Origin: RHLJ01 sp965242845
Lineage (GTDB): Bacteria > Bacteroidota > Rhodothermia > Balneolales > Balneolaceae
Reading direction: 5' to 3'
DNA: 64,000 nucleotides
Assembly (NCBI GenBank): GCA_965242845.1
Contig: CBDETC010000003.1
Coordinates: forward strand, 1,054,001-1,118,000
Shown piece after piece: positions 53,892-61,963 of this stretch; the stretch's first letter is position 1, and every line of letters starts with the position of its first letter. A program made the position numbers and the translations under genes. The notes under the pieces are model-generated. The model searched no databases and was not told the origin of the DNA. It saw only the letters and a program-made list of their open reading frames with translations.

Positions 53892-54374
53892 TTATCTGGA
53901 ACTTATAACTGCAATACACTCTACCTCAATGGCTGCACCAAGCGCCAGTCCATCAGCTCCGAAAGCACTTCGTGCTGGATAGGGCTCTTCAAAATAGGTT
54001 TTATAGATTTCATTAAATGAAGCCCATTGGGAAATGTCATCAATCATGATAGTACACTTCACAATATCGCTCATACTGAAATCGTGTGCCTCTAAGGTAG
54101 TTTTTATGTTTTCCATCACCTGTTTTGATTCAGCCTCAATTCCTCCTTCAACTAGAGTTAAGGTCCCAGGGATAATCCCAATCTGGCCAGAGAGGTATAA
54201 CGTATTGTCAACTAACACGGCTTCAGAAAATGGCAGATTGGCATCCGGAGGAAGCACCTTGTCTGAGTTGAGGTGTTGTATCTCAACCTGCTTATTCTGT
54301 TCAGGCTGAGTACAACTCAGTGCGAATAGAGCAAAGAGAATGAATAATGATGATTTGAGGGTTGTTTGTCTCAC
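53892..54374 (-). CDS. RidA/YjgF-like protein with lipoprotein signal
   Basis: A 160-residue protein. RidA enzymes deaminate reactive enamines/imines, normally in the cytoplasm; the fold is a trimeric chorismate-mutase-like barrel. Here a lipoprotein signal (FALSC, Cys 21) precedes the domain: 'AVLVDNTLYLSGQIGIIPGT', 'SKQVMENIKTTLEAHDFSMS', 'VKCTIMIDDISQWASFNEIY', and 'PYPARSAFGADGLALGAAIE' with the conserved Arg of the active site and a late Glu in VECIAV. So it should be active but placed in the periplasm. Its upstream leader shares a 14-base block with the FGE gene. Confidence 0.87.
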   Translation of the reverse strand: MRQTTLKSSLFILFALFALSCTQPEQNKQVEIQHLNSDKVLPPDANLPFSEAVLVDNTLYLSGQIGIIPGTLTLVEGGIEAESKQVMENIKTTLEAHDFSMSDIVKCTIMIDDISQWASFNEIYKTYFEEPYPARSAFGADGLALGAAIEVECIAVISSR

Positions 54375-54384
54375 AGCTTCAAAA

Positions 54385-54398
54385 AAAGAAATCTTTGG
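54385..54398 (-). promoter_or_regulatory. Leader element AAAGAAATCTTTGG (copy upstream of RidA-like gene)
   Basis: This 14-mer lies 10 bases before the ATG of the RidA-like lipoprotein. An identical copy lies 10 bases before the FGE gene start (58078-58091). On the coding strand it reads CCAAAGATTTCTTT, a near-palindrome; similar bases (TTGG..AGAT) extend upstream in both. Confidence 0.55.
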
Positions 54399-54481
54399 AA
54401 TCTAACCAACTAAAGATCATTTAGGCATCTGGTCCTTAGAGAGATTAAAAAAGAAGAAGTGCAATCTATTTTCTTCTTTAT

Positions 54482-55078
54482 TCACCACATTTCAACCCAA
54501 AAGATTATTTCTCTATTTAAAGAATCGATGGTTATGCCTCTTGTTAATCCATGGTTCCACTCTTTAGGCATTTTATCCGTGGGTATTGACAAGTTCTCGT
54601 GTAAATACTCTCCTTTTTGGGCCTGTATTACATAAAAAGGTAATTTATTGAGTACAGTTGTTGAGTCAATGTCTGTTAGATCATGGATAAATGAAGGCAA
54701 TGGTACAGCAGTATTGATATCAGAACATTTTGACAAAACTGGCTCACCCATTATTGAGTTAATATAGTTTCTCTCTGGTAAAATTATAGTGCATTCATCC
54801 TTGAGAAAAATAGGATCAATTTCTTGAATAAATTTTGATGCAAAATTATTTGATGATGGACTCAATTTAGTTTTGTAATAGAACCGCGCTCCCATATTTG
54901 TTTCAAAATCATCTTTAGGGTATGAAATACTTATACTAGTAGGATAGATATCTTTTATTGGGATATGCTCGATAAGCTTTTTGTCAAATCTTGACTCGAT
55001 AACACCAGCTTCATTATAAGCACAGGACATAACTACAAAAATTATCAGCAAAAATTTTTTAGACATAATCCTTTTCAT
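54482..55078 (-). CDS. Lipoprotein, unidentified
   Basis: A lipoprotein of about 198 residues starting at ATG 55078 (MKRIMSKKFLLIIFVVMSC); the frame extends two codons further to a GTG, and ATG 55066 is another choice. The lipobox is VMSC. The mature part has 'LIEHIPIKDIYPTSISISYP', 'FASKFIQEIDPIFLKDECTI' and 'TRGITIDSLNREIIFWVEMW'. Two later cysteines (in DECT and LSKCSD) could form a disulfide. No family is recognised. It is between the VOC gene and the RidA-like gene, same strand. Confidence 0.65.
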   Translation of the reverse strand: MKRIMSKKFLLIIFVVMSCAYNEAGVIESRFDKKLIEHIPIKDIYPTSISISYPKDDFETNMGARFYYKTKLSPSSNNFASKFIQEIDPIFLKDECTIILPERNYINSIMGEPVLSKCSDINTAVPLPSFIHDLTDIDSTTVLNKLPFYVIQAQKGEYLHENLSIPTDKMPKEWNHGLTRGITIDSLNREIIFWVEMW

Positions 55079-55111
55079 TAGCACATAAAGGTTTGAAAGA
55101 GTAAAAGATAT

Positions 55112-55516
55112 TTACTCAGGCATCTTATCCCAATCCATATAGGCCATATTCCAACGGTGCCCATCCAGATCCTGAAAGAGTATCCCATACATCCAGCCAG
55201 CCCATAAATCTGGACCTTGTACATTTCCTCCAGCCTCCAGGACCTTTGCGGCCATTTCATCCACTTCTTCTTTTGAAGTCGCTTCCATTGAAATCAAGAT
55301 CTCAGCAGAAGTAGAAGCATCAATGACTTCAGCCTGAGTAAACTGTTCGAATTCGGGGTGTGTGAACATCATAACCTGAATTCTATTCTCACCTATGTAA
55401 ATCCCGAACATAGTTTCAGTTTCATTCTCAACAAAGGAAGCATCAAGTTTTTTAAAAAACTCTTTAGAACGTTGTACTTCTCTGATGGGTAAGTTCAGCC
55501 AGGCTGTATGTTTCAT
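55112..55516 (-). CDS. VOC-family (glyoxalase/dioxygenase-like) protein
   Basis: A 134-residue cytoplasmic-looking protein of the vicinal oxygen chelate fold: 'AWLNLPIREVQRSKEFFKKL', 'FGIYIGENRIQVMMFTHPEF', 'ATSKEEVDEMAAKVLEAGG' and 'GILFQDLDGHRWNMAYMDWD'. This matches the small single-domain VOC proteins of unknown substrate (often called 'VOC family protein / glyoxalase'). The usual metal His/Glu positions are not all clear, so activity is uncertain. It directly follows the sulfatase stop (one base), on the same strand, hence probably one transcript with the FGE and sulfatase. Confidence 0.82.
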   Translation of the reverse strand: MKHTAWLNLPIREVQRSKEFFKKLDASFVENETETMFGIYIGENRIQVMMFTHPEFEQFTQAEVIDASTSAEILISMEATSKEEVDEMAAKVLEAGGNVQGPDLWAGWMYGILFQDLDGHRWNMAYMDWDKMPE

Positions 55517-57067
55517 TTAGTACACTCCAATATTACGTTGATCACCCCAGCGGTGCTTAATGGTTCGCTTCAAGGGAATCTGCATACCATCTGTTTCTTC
55601 CAGCCAGGTATAAATTTCTCCAGCTAATTCCTCAATAATCTCCTGTTGATCCGGGCTATTGATGAGGTTATACATCTCATCGGGATCGTTTTCCAGATCA
55701 TAGAACTCATTGGTATCCCAAACTCCATGGTAGCGAATGTATTTATATTTCTCGGTTCTCACCCCATGCATAGTTGGAGTGTGAGGGAAATCATATTCCC
55801 AATAGTATTCATAAAAAATTCTATTCCTCCAGTCATCCGGGGTATTTCCTGCAAGAATGGGCATAATGGAAGCTCCATGCATATAGTCCGGCTTTTTGAT
55901 TCCAGCAATCTCCATAAAGGTTGGGGCTACGTCAATATTTTGCACCATTTCGGTGATAACCTGTCCACCTTCCAGCACTTCCGGATACCGCACTAGAAAC
56001 GGTACTTTGGCTGATTCTTCATAAAAATGGCGTTTATCAATTAATCCATGTTCACCAAAAGAGAAGCCATTATCTCCCATATAAATGATCAAGGTCTCGT
56101 CAAGGATACCTTTTTGTTCCAGGGCTTCCATCACACTGGCAATACTTTCATCTACAGCTAACAGGGTCTCCGTGTATCGTTTAAAGAACTCTTCAAAGTC
56201 CATTCTTCCGTGGTACATATAATCCACTCCATGCCATGACTCCCTTTGATTTTTGACCCAATCTGGCATGCGGTTGTCTCCGTAATATTCTTCTGCTTCT
56301 AAAGGAGTACCCGTATACTGGCTGGTTGGCAAGGCTGGAATATCATAGTTGGGAGTATTGTAGCTGGGAGGATAGATGAGTTCTTCATCTTCATATTCTC
56401 CAAAATGACGCTGGGCTGGTTTAAAATCAGCATGAACCGCCTTATGCGATAAGTACAGGAAGAAGGGTTTTTCGTCAGACTGTTCGTTCACCCAATCAAC
56501 GGCAAGCTCAGTTAGTAAGTCAGTAGTGTAAGTAGAATCTTCATAGGTGATTCGCTCTCCGTTGATGTTCAAAGTGGGATTATAGTACACTCCTTGTCCT
56601 TTAAAACTCACCCAATGATCAAATCCAGGTTTGGGGTTATCGCTGTGATCACCCATATGCCATTTCCCGAAGTACCCGGTTTCATACCCATTTTGTTGCA
56701 GATACTGAGGGAAGAAGATGAGATTCCCAGGATCCGGCGCTTGATTATCTACTACAGTATGAGAGTGCGAGTACAACCCGGTAAGGATAGATGCACGACT
56801 TGGTGAGCATAACGAAGTGGTTACATAGGCATTTGGGAAATAGGCTCCTTCAGCAGCAAGCTTGTCCATGGCCGGAGTTTTAAGCCAGGGTACTTTGCCC
56901 GTGAAGCCCATGAAATCATATCGATGATCATCCGATAAAATGAATACGATGTTCTTTTTTTGAGTATTGGCAATGGTCTCAAATTCGAGTGAATCACCTT
57001 CTTGGGTGACTGAAGTACATCCCCAAAGAAAAGAGAGCGTTAAAAAGACAATTACTGAGTGTTTCAT
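55517..57067 (-). CDS. Cysteine-type sulfatase, lipoprotein
   Basis: I start at ATG 57067, which gives a lipoprotein signal (LSFLWGC, Cys 17) and 516 residues; a longer frame to 57184 lacks any signal. It has the alkaline-phosphatase-fold start 'NIVFILSDDHRYDFMGFTGK' and the sulfatase signature 'TTSLCSPSRASILTGLYSHS', where Cys 87 becomes formylglycine. Later metal and substrate residues are 'KWHMGDHSDNPKPGFDHWVS', 'ILDETLIIYMGDNGFSFGEH' and 'KYIRYHGVWDTNEFYDLEND'. It hydrolyses sulfate esters, probably of polysaccharides, at the envelope. Its activating enzyme is coded directly upstream in the same operon. The substrate is unknown. Confidence 0.92.
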   Translation of the reverse strand: MKHSVIVFLTLSFLWGCTSVTQEGDSLEFETIANTQKKNIVFILSDDHRYDFMGFTGKVPWLKTPAMDKLAAEGAYFPNAYVTTSLCSPSRASILTGLYSHSHTVVDNQAPDPGNLIFFPQYLQQNGYETGYFGKWHMGDHSDNPKPGFDHWVSFKGQGVYYNPTLNINGERITYEDSTYTTDLLTELAVDWVNEQSDEKPFFLYLSHKAVHADFKPAQRHFGEYEDEELIYPPSYNTPNYDIPALPTSQYTGTPLEAEEYYGDNRMPDWVKNQRESWHGVDYMYHGRMDFEEFFKRYTETLLAVDESIASVMEALEQKGILDETLIIYMGDNGFSFGEHGLIDKRHFYEESAKVPFLVRYPEVLEGGQVITEMVQNIDVAPTFMEIAGIKKPDYMHGASIMPILAGNTPDDWRNRIFYEYYWEYDFPHTPTMHGVRTEKYKYIRYHGVWDTNEFYDLENDPDEMYNLINSPDQQEIIEELAGEIYTWLEETDGMQIPLKRTIKHRWGDQRNIGVY

Positions 57068-57068
57068 G

Positions 57069-58067
57069 TTATGAGTCATTAGGTGAGTAATCTTTAACAA
57101 GTCTAAATCCGGTATGGAGAAGTCCGCTATCAGGGCTGGATCGCATTCGTGCAGAAACCCGATACCCAGAACAATAGCTTTCATGACAAAGGAAGGAACC
57201 TCCTCGAACTACTTTTTTTGGAATAGTAGGCTCAAATGGATCATAGCCTTTCTCAGGTCCCAGAGGGTTTTCAGCTCCATCAGAAATTGCGTAATAGCCT
57301 GGATCGTACCAGTCTTGTGTCCATTCCCATACATTCCCAGCCATATCATATAAGCCAAGGACATTGGATTCATAGCTTTTTACAGGAGCAGAATAGTAAT
57401 GTCCATCATCTTCTAAATTTTCATAAGGGAAAGTGCCATGCCATATATTTGCGGCTCTTGTAGCCTGTTTGCGAGTAGATGCATCTTCAAATTTCCCTCC
57501 ACGGGCAGCATATTCCCATTCTGCTTCTGTTGGTAATCGTTTTCCGGCCCAGTCGGCATAGGCAATAGCATCTTCCCAGGCGATATGAATAACCGGATAG
57601 TTTTCTTTCCCTTCGATTGAGCTGTTCGGGCCAAGAGGATGCTTCCAATTAGCACCGGGTACCCAATTCCATGTTGGAAGGTTTTTTTCTATAAAATCTT
57701 TTTCGAATACAAGAGAAGCCGGTACAAGCACAGAGTCAGGAGGTCTGGGAGTTCCAGGTGGGAGCTGTTTCTTGAGTTCTTCCCAATCTGGAGCTTGCTC
57801 TGCAACGGTTATATATCCCGTAGCTTCCACAAATTCGGAGAATTGAGCATTAGTGATTTCGTGCTCATCCATCCAAAATCCGCTTATAGTAACGGAGTGA
57901 AGAGGGAGTTCATCACTTTTTGCGAGTGGATCATCGCTTCCCATTGTGAATGAACCACCTGCAACCCAAATCATTCCGTCCGGGTTTTGGCTGGGTACTA
58001 CTTTTTTTTGAGGAGTACAAGAACATGAATAGAGAAAAAGGCCTAAAGCGAGAATAAGTAATCTCAT
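57069..58067 (-). CDS. Formylglycine-generating enzyme (SUMF1/FGE-like), lipoprotein
   Basis: A 332-residue protein that oxidises a sulfatase Cys to formylglycine. The SUMF1 fold begins with 'MIWVAGGSFTMGSDDPLAKS', then 'FWMDEHEITNAQFSEFVEAT', 'AYADWAGKRLPTEAEWEYAA', 'GNVWEWTQDWYD' and 'VVRGGSFLCHESYCSGYRVS'. This last block has both copper-binding cysteines in the spacing of true FGE (human Cys336 and Cys341, CHRSYC), so the enzyme is likely active, unlike many SUMF1-like relatives. It carries a lipoprotein signal (LYSC). The sulfatase ATG is two bases past its stop. It has the 14-base leader element 10 bases before its ATG. Confidence 0.92.
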   Translation of the reverse strand: MRLLILALGLFLYSCSCTPQKKVVPSQNPDGMIWVAGGSFTMGSDDPLAKSDELPLHSVTISGFWMDEHEITNAQFSEFVEATGYITVAEQAPDWEELKKQLPPGTPRPPDSVLVPASLVFEKDFIEKNLPTWNWVPGANWKHPLGPNSSIEGKENYPVIHIAWEDAIAYADWAGKRLPTEAEWEYAARGGKFEDASTRKQATRAANIWHGTFPYENLEDDGHYYSAPVKSYESNVLGLYDMAGNVWEWTQDWYDPGYYAISDGAENPLGPEKGYDPFEPTIPKKVVRGGSFLCHESYCSGYRVSARMRSSPDSGLLHTGFRLVKDYSPNDS

Positions 58068-58077
58068 CTGTCGAAAT

Positions 58078-58091
58078 AAAGAAATCTTTGG
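58078..58091 (-). promoter_or_regulatory. Leader element AAAGAAATCTTTGG (copy upstream of FGE gene)
   Basis: Identical 14-mer at the same 10-base distance from the ATG as at 54385-54398. See that entry. It heads the FGE-sulfatase operon. Confidence 0.55.
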
Positions 58092-58172
58092 GCATCTGCC
58101 AAGTGAAAGATTTTCTCATGGGCATGAACCTTGAACAAGTCCCTTAAAACCCGCATACTAGCGCACTAATAT

Positions 58173-58178
58173 GGAGGT
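58173..58178 (+). promoter_or_regulatory. Strong Shine-Dalgarno before the DUF4212 gene
   Basis: GGAGGT with a five-base gap to ATG 58184, and GAGGAGGA before ATG 58447. Such full SD sites are uncommon in the rest of this window, where many starts have only an A/T-rich leader. Confidence 0.7.
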
Positions 58179-58183
58179 AATAG

Positions 58184-58447
58184 ATGTCGGATAAAGACTT
58201 AAAGGGCTACTGGAAAAAGAACCTAAAGTACCTGGGGATACTGCTTACTATTTGGTTTGTCGTTTCATATGGATTTGGAATTTTACTAGCCCCTGAATTG
58301 AATGCTATTCGGGTTGGTGGCTTTAAGCTCGGATTTTGGTTTGCTCAACAAGGCTCTATTTATGTATTTGTGATCCTGATATTTGTGTACGTATACCTGA
58401 TGAATCGCCTGGATAAGGAATTCGGTGTAAGCGAGGAGGACGCATAA
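58184..58447 (+). CDS. DUF4212 small membrane subunit of a sodium:solute symporter
   Basis: An 87-residue protein with two helices ('YLGILLTIWFVVSYGFGILL' and 'GSIYVFVILIFVYVYLMNRL') and the family's 'LGFWFAQQGSIYVFV' stretch. DUF4212 proteins are usually coded beside a symporter of the solute:sodium family and are thought to act with it. Here the stop overlaps the symporter's ATG (TAATG), which supports that. The upstream SD is strong. Confidence 0.92.
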   Translation: MSDKDLKGYWKKNLKYLGILLTIWFVVSYGFGILLAPELNAIRVGGFKLGFWFAQQGSIYVFVILIFVYVYLMNRLDKEFGVSEEDA

Positions 58448-60210
58448 TGGATGTTCAAGTATGGACCTACATCCTCGTTGGAGTTACTTTTGCAATCTAT
58501 ATCGGGATAGCGATATGGAGCAAGGCGGGGTCGACCAGTGAATTTTATGTAGCAAAGGCATCGGTAAGTCCTTTAACGAACGGTATGGCTACAGCAGCGG
58601 ATTGGATGTCAGCAGCATCTTTTCTCTCCATGGCCGGGCTTATTTCATTTATGGGCTACGATGGAGCCGTTTACCTGATGGGATGGACAGGAGGTTATGT
58701 ATTACTTGCGTTGCTTTTAGCTCCTTATCTCAGAAAGTTTGGGAAATTTACCGTACCTGATTTCATTGGTGATCGATATTACTCTGATATTGCGCGAACA
58801 GTAGCAGTGATATGTGCGTTGATTGTTTCATTTACCTATGTGGCTGGACAGATGCGAGGAGTAGGCCTTGTATTCTCTAAATTCCTGGAAGTAGAAATCT
58901 TTTGGGGTGTTGTCATTGGGATGACCATCGTCTTTTTCTATGCGGTATTGGGAGGAATGAAAGGAATTACTTATACCCAGGTGGCTCAATACTGTGTGCT
59001 CATTTTTGCTTTCATGGTCCCTGCTTTTTTTATCTCCATGCAGTTAACGGGCAGCCCAATTCCACAGCTTGGTTTTGGTTCAACATTAAATGACGGATCT
59101 GGAGTATATCTTCTGGATAAACTAGATCAGCTGCATACCGAGCTTGGCTTTTCGGAATACACCTCAGGAAATAAAAGCATGCAGGATGTATTCTTTATTA
59201 CTGTTGCGTTAATGGTAGGTACGGCTGGATTACCGCATGTAATCGTTCGTTTTTTCACTGTTCCCAAAGTGAAAGATGCCCGCATTTCGGTAGGGTATGC
59301 CCTTATTTTTATCGCGATCCTTTATACAACTGCTCCTGCGATTGCTGTTTTTTCTAGAACTAATCTGATAGAAACAGTAAGTGAGCAGCCCTATGAGCAA
59401 ATGCCTCAATGGTTTGAAACCTGGGAAGAAACGGGGCTTTTGGCCTGGGTAGATAAAGACGAAGATGGTCTAATCGATTATAAACCTGGTGCAGCCATTG
59501 TAGGAGTACCAGAACTTCTAAAAGAAAATGGGGAAGTAAAGCGAGGAGAAGTAGGTGAGCCTTTATTTGGCAATGAAGTAACTAGTTCAGAGAACGAACT
59601 ATATGTAGATCGGGATATCATGGTGCTTGCAAATCCTGAAATAGCAGGACTCCCGAATTGGGTGGCGGCCCTGGTCGCGGCTGGGGGATTAGCAGCAGCA
59701 CTTTCTACAGCAGCCGGGCTATTACTTGTAATATCTACCGCTGTTTCTCATGATTTAATTAAGAAGCAGATCAACCCCAATATCTCTGATAAAGCAGAAT
59801 TACGATATGCTCGTATTGCAGCTGCTGTTGCAGTAGTTGTTGCAGGGTATTTTGGGATTAATCCACCAGGTTTCGTGGCGCAAGTAGTTGCTATCGCTTT
59901 TGGTCTGGCAGCAGCATCTTTCTTCCCTGCCATTATTCTGGGAATCTTTTATAAAAAGATGAACAGAGAAGGAGCAGTGGCGGGGATGGTAGCTGGTCTG
60001 TTGTTTACCATGGCATACATCATCTATTTCAAGATTGCTTTTCCAGAGCTGAATATTCCTGAGAATTGGTGGTTTGGGATATCTCCTGAGGGGATAGGAA
60101 CATTTGGTATGTTAGTGAACCTGGTTGTTTCGCTAGCCATTGCCAGGTTTTACCCTGATCCCCCTGAGCAAGTTCAGGAAATGGTCGAGGAGATCAGGTA
60201 TCCTAGATGA
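58447..60210 (+). CDS. Sodium:solute symporter (SSS family, ActP/VC_2705-like)
   Basis: A 587-residue inner-membrane transporter, ~13 helices, that imports a small carboxylate or similar solute with Na+. Seen are 'TSEFYVAKASVSPLTNGMAT', 'AADWMSAASFLSMAGLISFM', 'MGWTGGYVLLALLLAPYLRK', 'FTVPDFIGDRYYSDIARTVA', 'GTAGLPHVIVRFFTVPKVKD' and 'LVAAGGLAAALSTAAGLLLV'. These are the marks of the acetate-permease-like VC_2705 subgroup. A soluble loop of ~80 residues near 305-395 ('VDKDEDGLIDYKPGAAIVG') resembles a DxDxDG calcium loop and is longer than in ActP. The substrate is not proven. It pairs with the DUF4212 gene. Confidence 0.92.
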   Translation: MDVQVWTYILVGVTFAIYIGIAIWSKAGSTSEFYVAKASVSPLTNGMATAADWMSAASFLSMAGLISFMGYDGAVYLMGWTGGYVLLALLLAPYLRKFGKFTVPDFIGDRYYSDIARTVAVICALIVSFTYVAGQMRGVGLVFSKFLEVEIFWGVVIGMTIVFFYAVLGGMKGITYTQVAQYCVLIFAFMVPAFFISMQLTGSPIPQLGFGSTLNDGSGVYLLDKLDQLHTELGFSEYTSGNKSMQDVFFITVALMVGTAGLPHVIVRFFTVPKVKDARISVGYALIFIAILYTTAPAIAVFSRTNLIETVSEQPYEQMPQWFETWEETGLLAWVDKDEDGLIDYKPGAAIVGVPELLKENGEVKRGEVGEPLFGNEVTSSENELYVDRDIMVLANPEIAGLPNWVAALVAAGGLAAALSTAAGLLLVISTAVSHDLIKKQINPNISDKAELRYARIAAAVAVVVAGYFGINPPGFVAQVVAIAFGLAAASFFPAIILGIFYKKMNREGAVAGMVAGLLFTMAYIIYFKIAFPELNIPENWWFGISPEGIGTFGMLVNLVVSLAIARFYPDPPEQVQEMVEEIRYPR

Positions 60211-60215
60211 ATAAA

Positions 60216-60264
60216 GAACATTGAACGTTGAACACTGAACTTCGAAGTTCCTTGTTCAATGTTC
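60216..60264. repeat. Nested palindromic repeat between convergent genes
   Basis: Outer arms GAACATTGAAC (60216-60226) and GTTCAATGTTC (60254-60264) enclose the perfect palindrome GAACTTCGAAGTTC (60237-60250). The motif TTGAAC(N)TTGAAC is repeated inside. There is no T-tract, so it is a weak terminator candidate but may act on both converging transcripts. Confidence 0.75.
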
Positions 60265-60286
60265 GAAATGTTCACTTCTGATTATG

Positions 60287-61618
60287 TCATTCTACATAAC
60301 TGGCTGCAACGGAATTTCTGGTTTGGATATAGCTTTGTAAAGAGCTTACCGAACTGCTAAAGCTTGAAGACTCCTGAGAAGCATACTCATTGAGCAGAGT
60401 CTCATAGCCAGTGATAGTGGCAATTACTTTCGAACTTTCGAATACCTCTTCGCAAAATTCTTCTATATAGTTTTTATAGGTGGTTTCGTATTCCTCAACA
60501 TCCATGATGTATCGGATAATAGGCCAACTCGAACTCACCTCGCTCATTCCTAAGCTTAAAGCTCCGCCCATCTTTCCATCCTGGAAGGACTCATTATTAT
60601 CCCATGGAATCCAGGTTAATCTTCCTTCATCATTATAGAGGAAGTAGTTATGTGTCATGAGTCCGTAGGTATCCCAGTTCTGGATTACATTATTTACAGC
60701 CAGGTATTTCAGGTAGGTATCTACATTGAAGATTTCCTCAAGGTCGGCTTTCCATTGGGTTTCGTTTGATGTTCTCACATCACTATGTAGTAAATCATAA
60801 AAAGCTTTTACATCAGAATAATCGGCTTCATCTTCATTCGTTTTGAGATCGAATTCTGACTCATCATAAGTTCCAAATGCGAAAGAGGCGGCATCTCCAT
60901 CAGGTTTGTATAGGTTCCCATCATCATCAGGAAATTGGGAATCCGGAACGGAATCGTCTACCTCTTCAACTAAAGTATAAAGACCGATAAAGTTGGAGCC
61001 ATTGCCGCGATCTAAATAGACCGCATAAAAAGCTGTTCGGGCTGCTACCACTCCGAATTCACGGAATAAGTCTGCTGCGATTTTCTCACGCATGAAAGTA
61101 CCGTCTGAGTAATTATTTCCCAGATTCAATTGTTTAAACCCATAGAAACGCTGGTTGTTGATTTCGGGGAAATCATCTTCAAATTCGTCGAAATCCAGCT
61201 TGAATGGATATTTATCTCCGCCACTTCTGGAAGCATTCAATAAAGTAGAATTTCCTTTATATCGTACTCCTACTTTCGACCATATCAAACCCTCAAAGCT
61301 AATAGTAGCAGGAACCCAAATTGGAGTAAAATCGATGTCAGCTACGCTTCCCGTTAGGTTCTGGTCCAGATCTGCCTGCATGGCTGCCCAGTTAACTGAA
61401 CTGATGGTGATGTCGATTCTTTTGACAGTATTTTCTTCAAAAACGACAGAGTAATTCGGGGCAACATCATTGCTATGTGTTTCTGTAGTCCAGTCTGAAA
61501 GATCAAGTGCGGTGCCGTCTTCCAAATCGATTTCTACTGTAGAATCGGTGTTGGTAGGGCTATCGCAGAAGGTTGAGAATAGTAAAATGAGTAGTAAGAG
61601 TGGGGTGTGCTTTTTCAT
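60287..61618 (-). CDS. CotH kinase-like lipoprotein
   Basis: A 443-residue lipoprotein; the signal ends in STFC. The domain matches CotH-type (spore-coat-kinase-like) proteins: 'WVPATISFEGLIWSKVGVRY' then KGNSTL, 'GGDKYPFKLDFDEF', 'FYGFKQLNLGNNYSDGTFMR' then EKIAADLFREFG, 'NFIGLYTLVEEVDD', 'NLYKPDGDAAS', and the core 'NNVIQNWDTYGLMTHNYFLY' with 'LTWIPWDNNESF' (the DxD/WxxD metal region). CotH proteins are atypical protein kinases; the target here is unknown and being at the envelope suggests a surface protein. It is a single gene, convergent with the symporter. Confidence 0.88.
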   Translation of the reverse strand: MKKHTPLLLLILLFSTFCDSPTNTDSTVEIDLEDGTALDLSDWTTETHSNDVAPNYSVVFEENTVKRIDITISSVNWAAMQADLDQNLTGSVADIDFTPIWVPATISFEGLIWSKVGVRYKGNSTLLNASRSGGDKYPFKLDFDEFEDDFPEINNQRFYGFKQLNLGNNYSDGTFMREKIAADLFREFGVVAARTAFYAVYLDRGNGSNFIGLYTLVEEVDDSVPDSQFPDDDGNLYKPDGDAASFAFGTYDESEFDLKTNEDEADYSDVKAFYDLLHSDVRTSNETQWKADLEEIFNVDTYLKYLAVNNVIQNWDTYGLMTHNYFLYNDEGRLTWIPWDNNESFQDGKMGGALSLGMSEVSSSWPIIRYIMDVEEYETTYKNYIEEFCEEVFESSKVIATITGYETLLNEYASQESSSFSSSVSSLQSYIQTRNSVAASYVE

Positions 61619-61963
61619 GTATCAGGCCAAGAGTATTATTAAGTAGTTATCCTCAATACACATCAGTTTTCGATAACCCCCAAGAAGTTTAAAAGAATGA
61701 AGAATGTCACCCTGAGCATGGTAGTGAAGTGAAGTTCATATAGAAATTGCGAAGGGTATCAAATGGAATGTTATATCGTAGGTAGCTCAAGTTTGATATC
61801 CTTCGCGGCTAGAAGCTATCAAATCATTGAAAATGTGGCGCTCAGGAAGACAAGATTGAAATAAGCGTCAATAAATTTCAATGGATATACTGATAACTAT
61901 TTACAAACCTAATAATCGGTTTTCTATACTTTCATGAAACTCAAAATTAAAGGGATTATTTAC
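61619..61963. other. Intergenic region, CotH-like gene - second tricorn-type gene
   Basis: 345 bases. It holds a decayed palindromic repeat at 61706-61851 and the divergent promoters. No RNA gene or extra reading frame is seen. Confidence 0.6.
61706..61851. repeat. Degenerate member of the GTCAT...GATGAC repeat family
   Basis: Starts GTCACCCTGAGCATGG and ends GCGCTCAGGAAGAC, imperfect inverted ends; the inside has GCGAAGGGTATCAAA paired to TTTGATATCCTTCGC. It is more diverged than the pair at 48503 and 52086. Confidence 0.55.
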
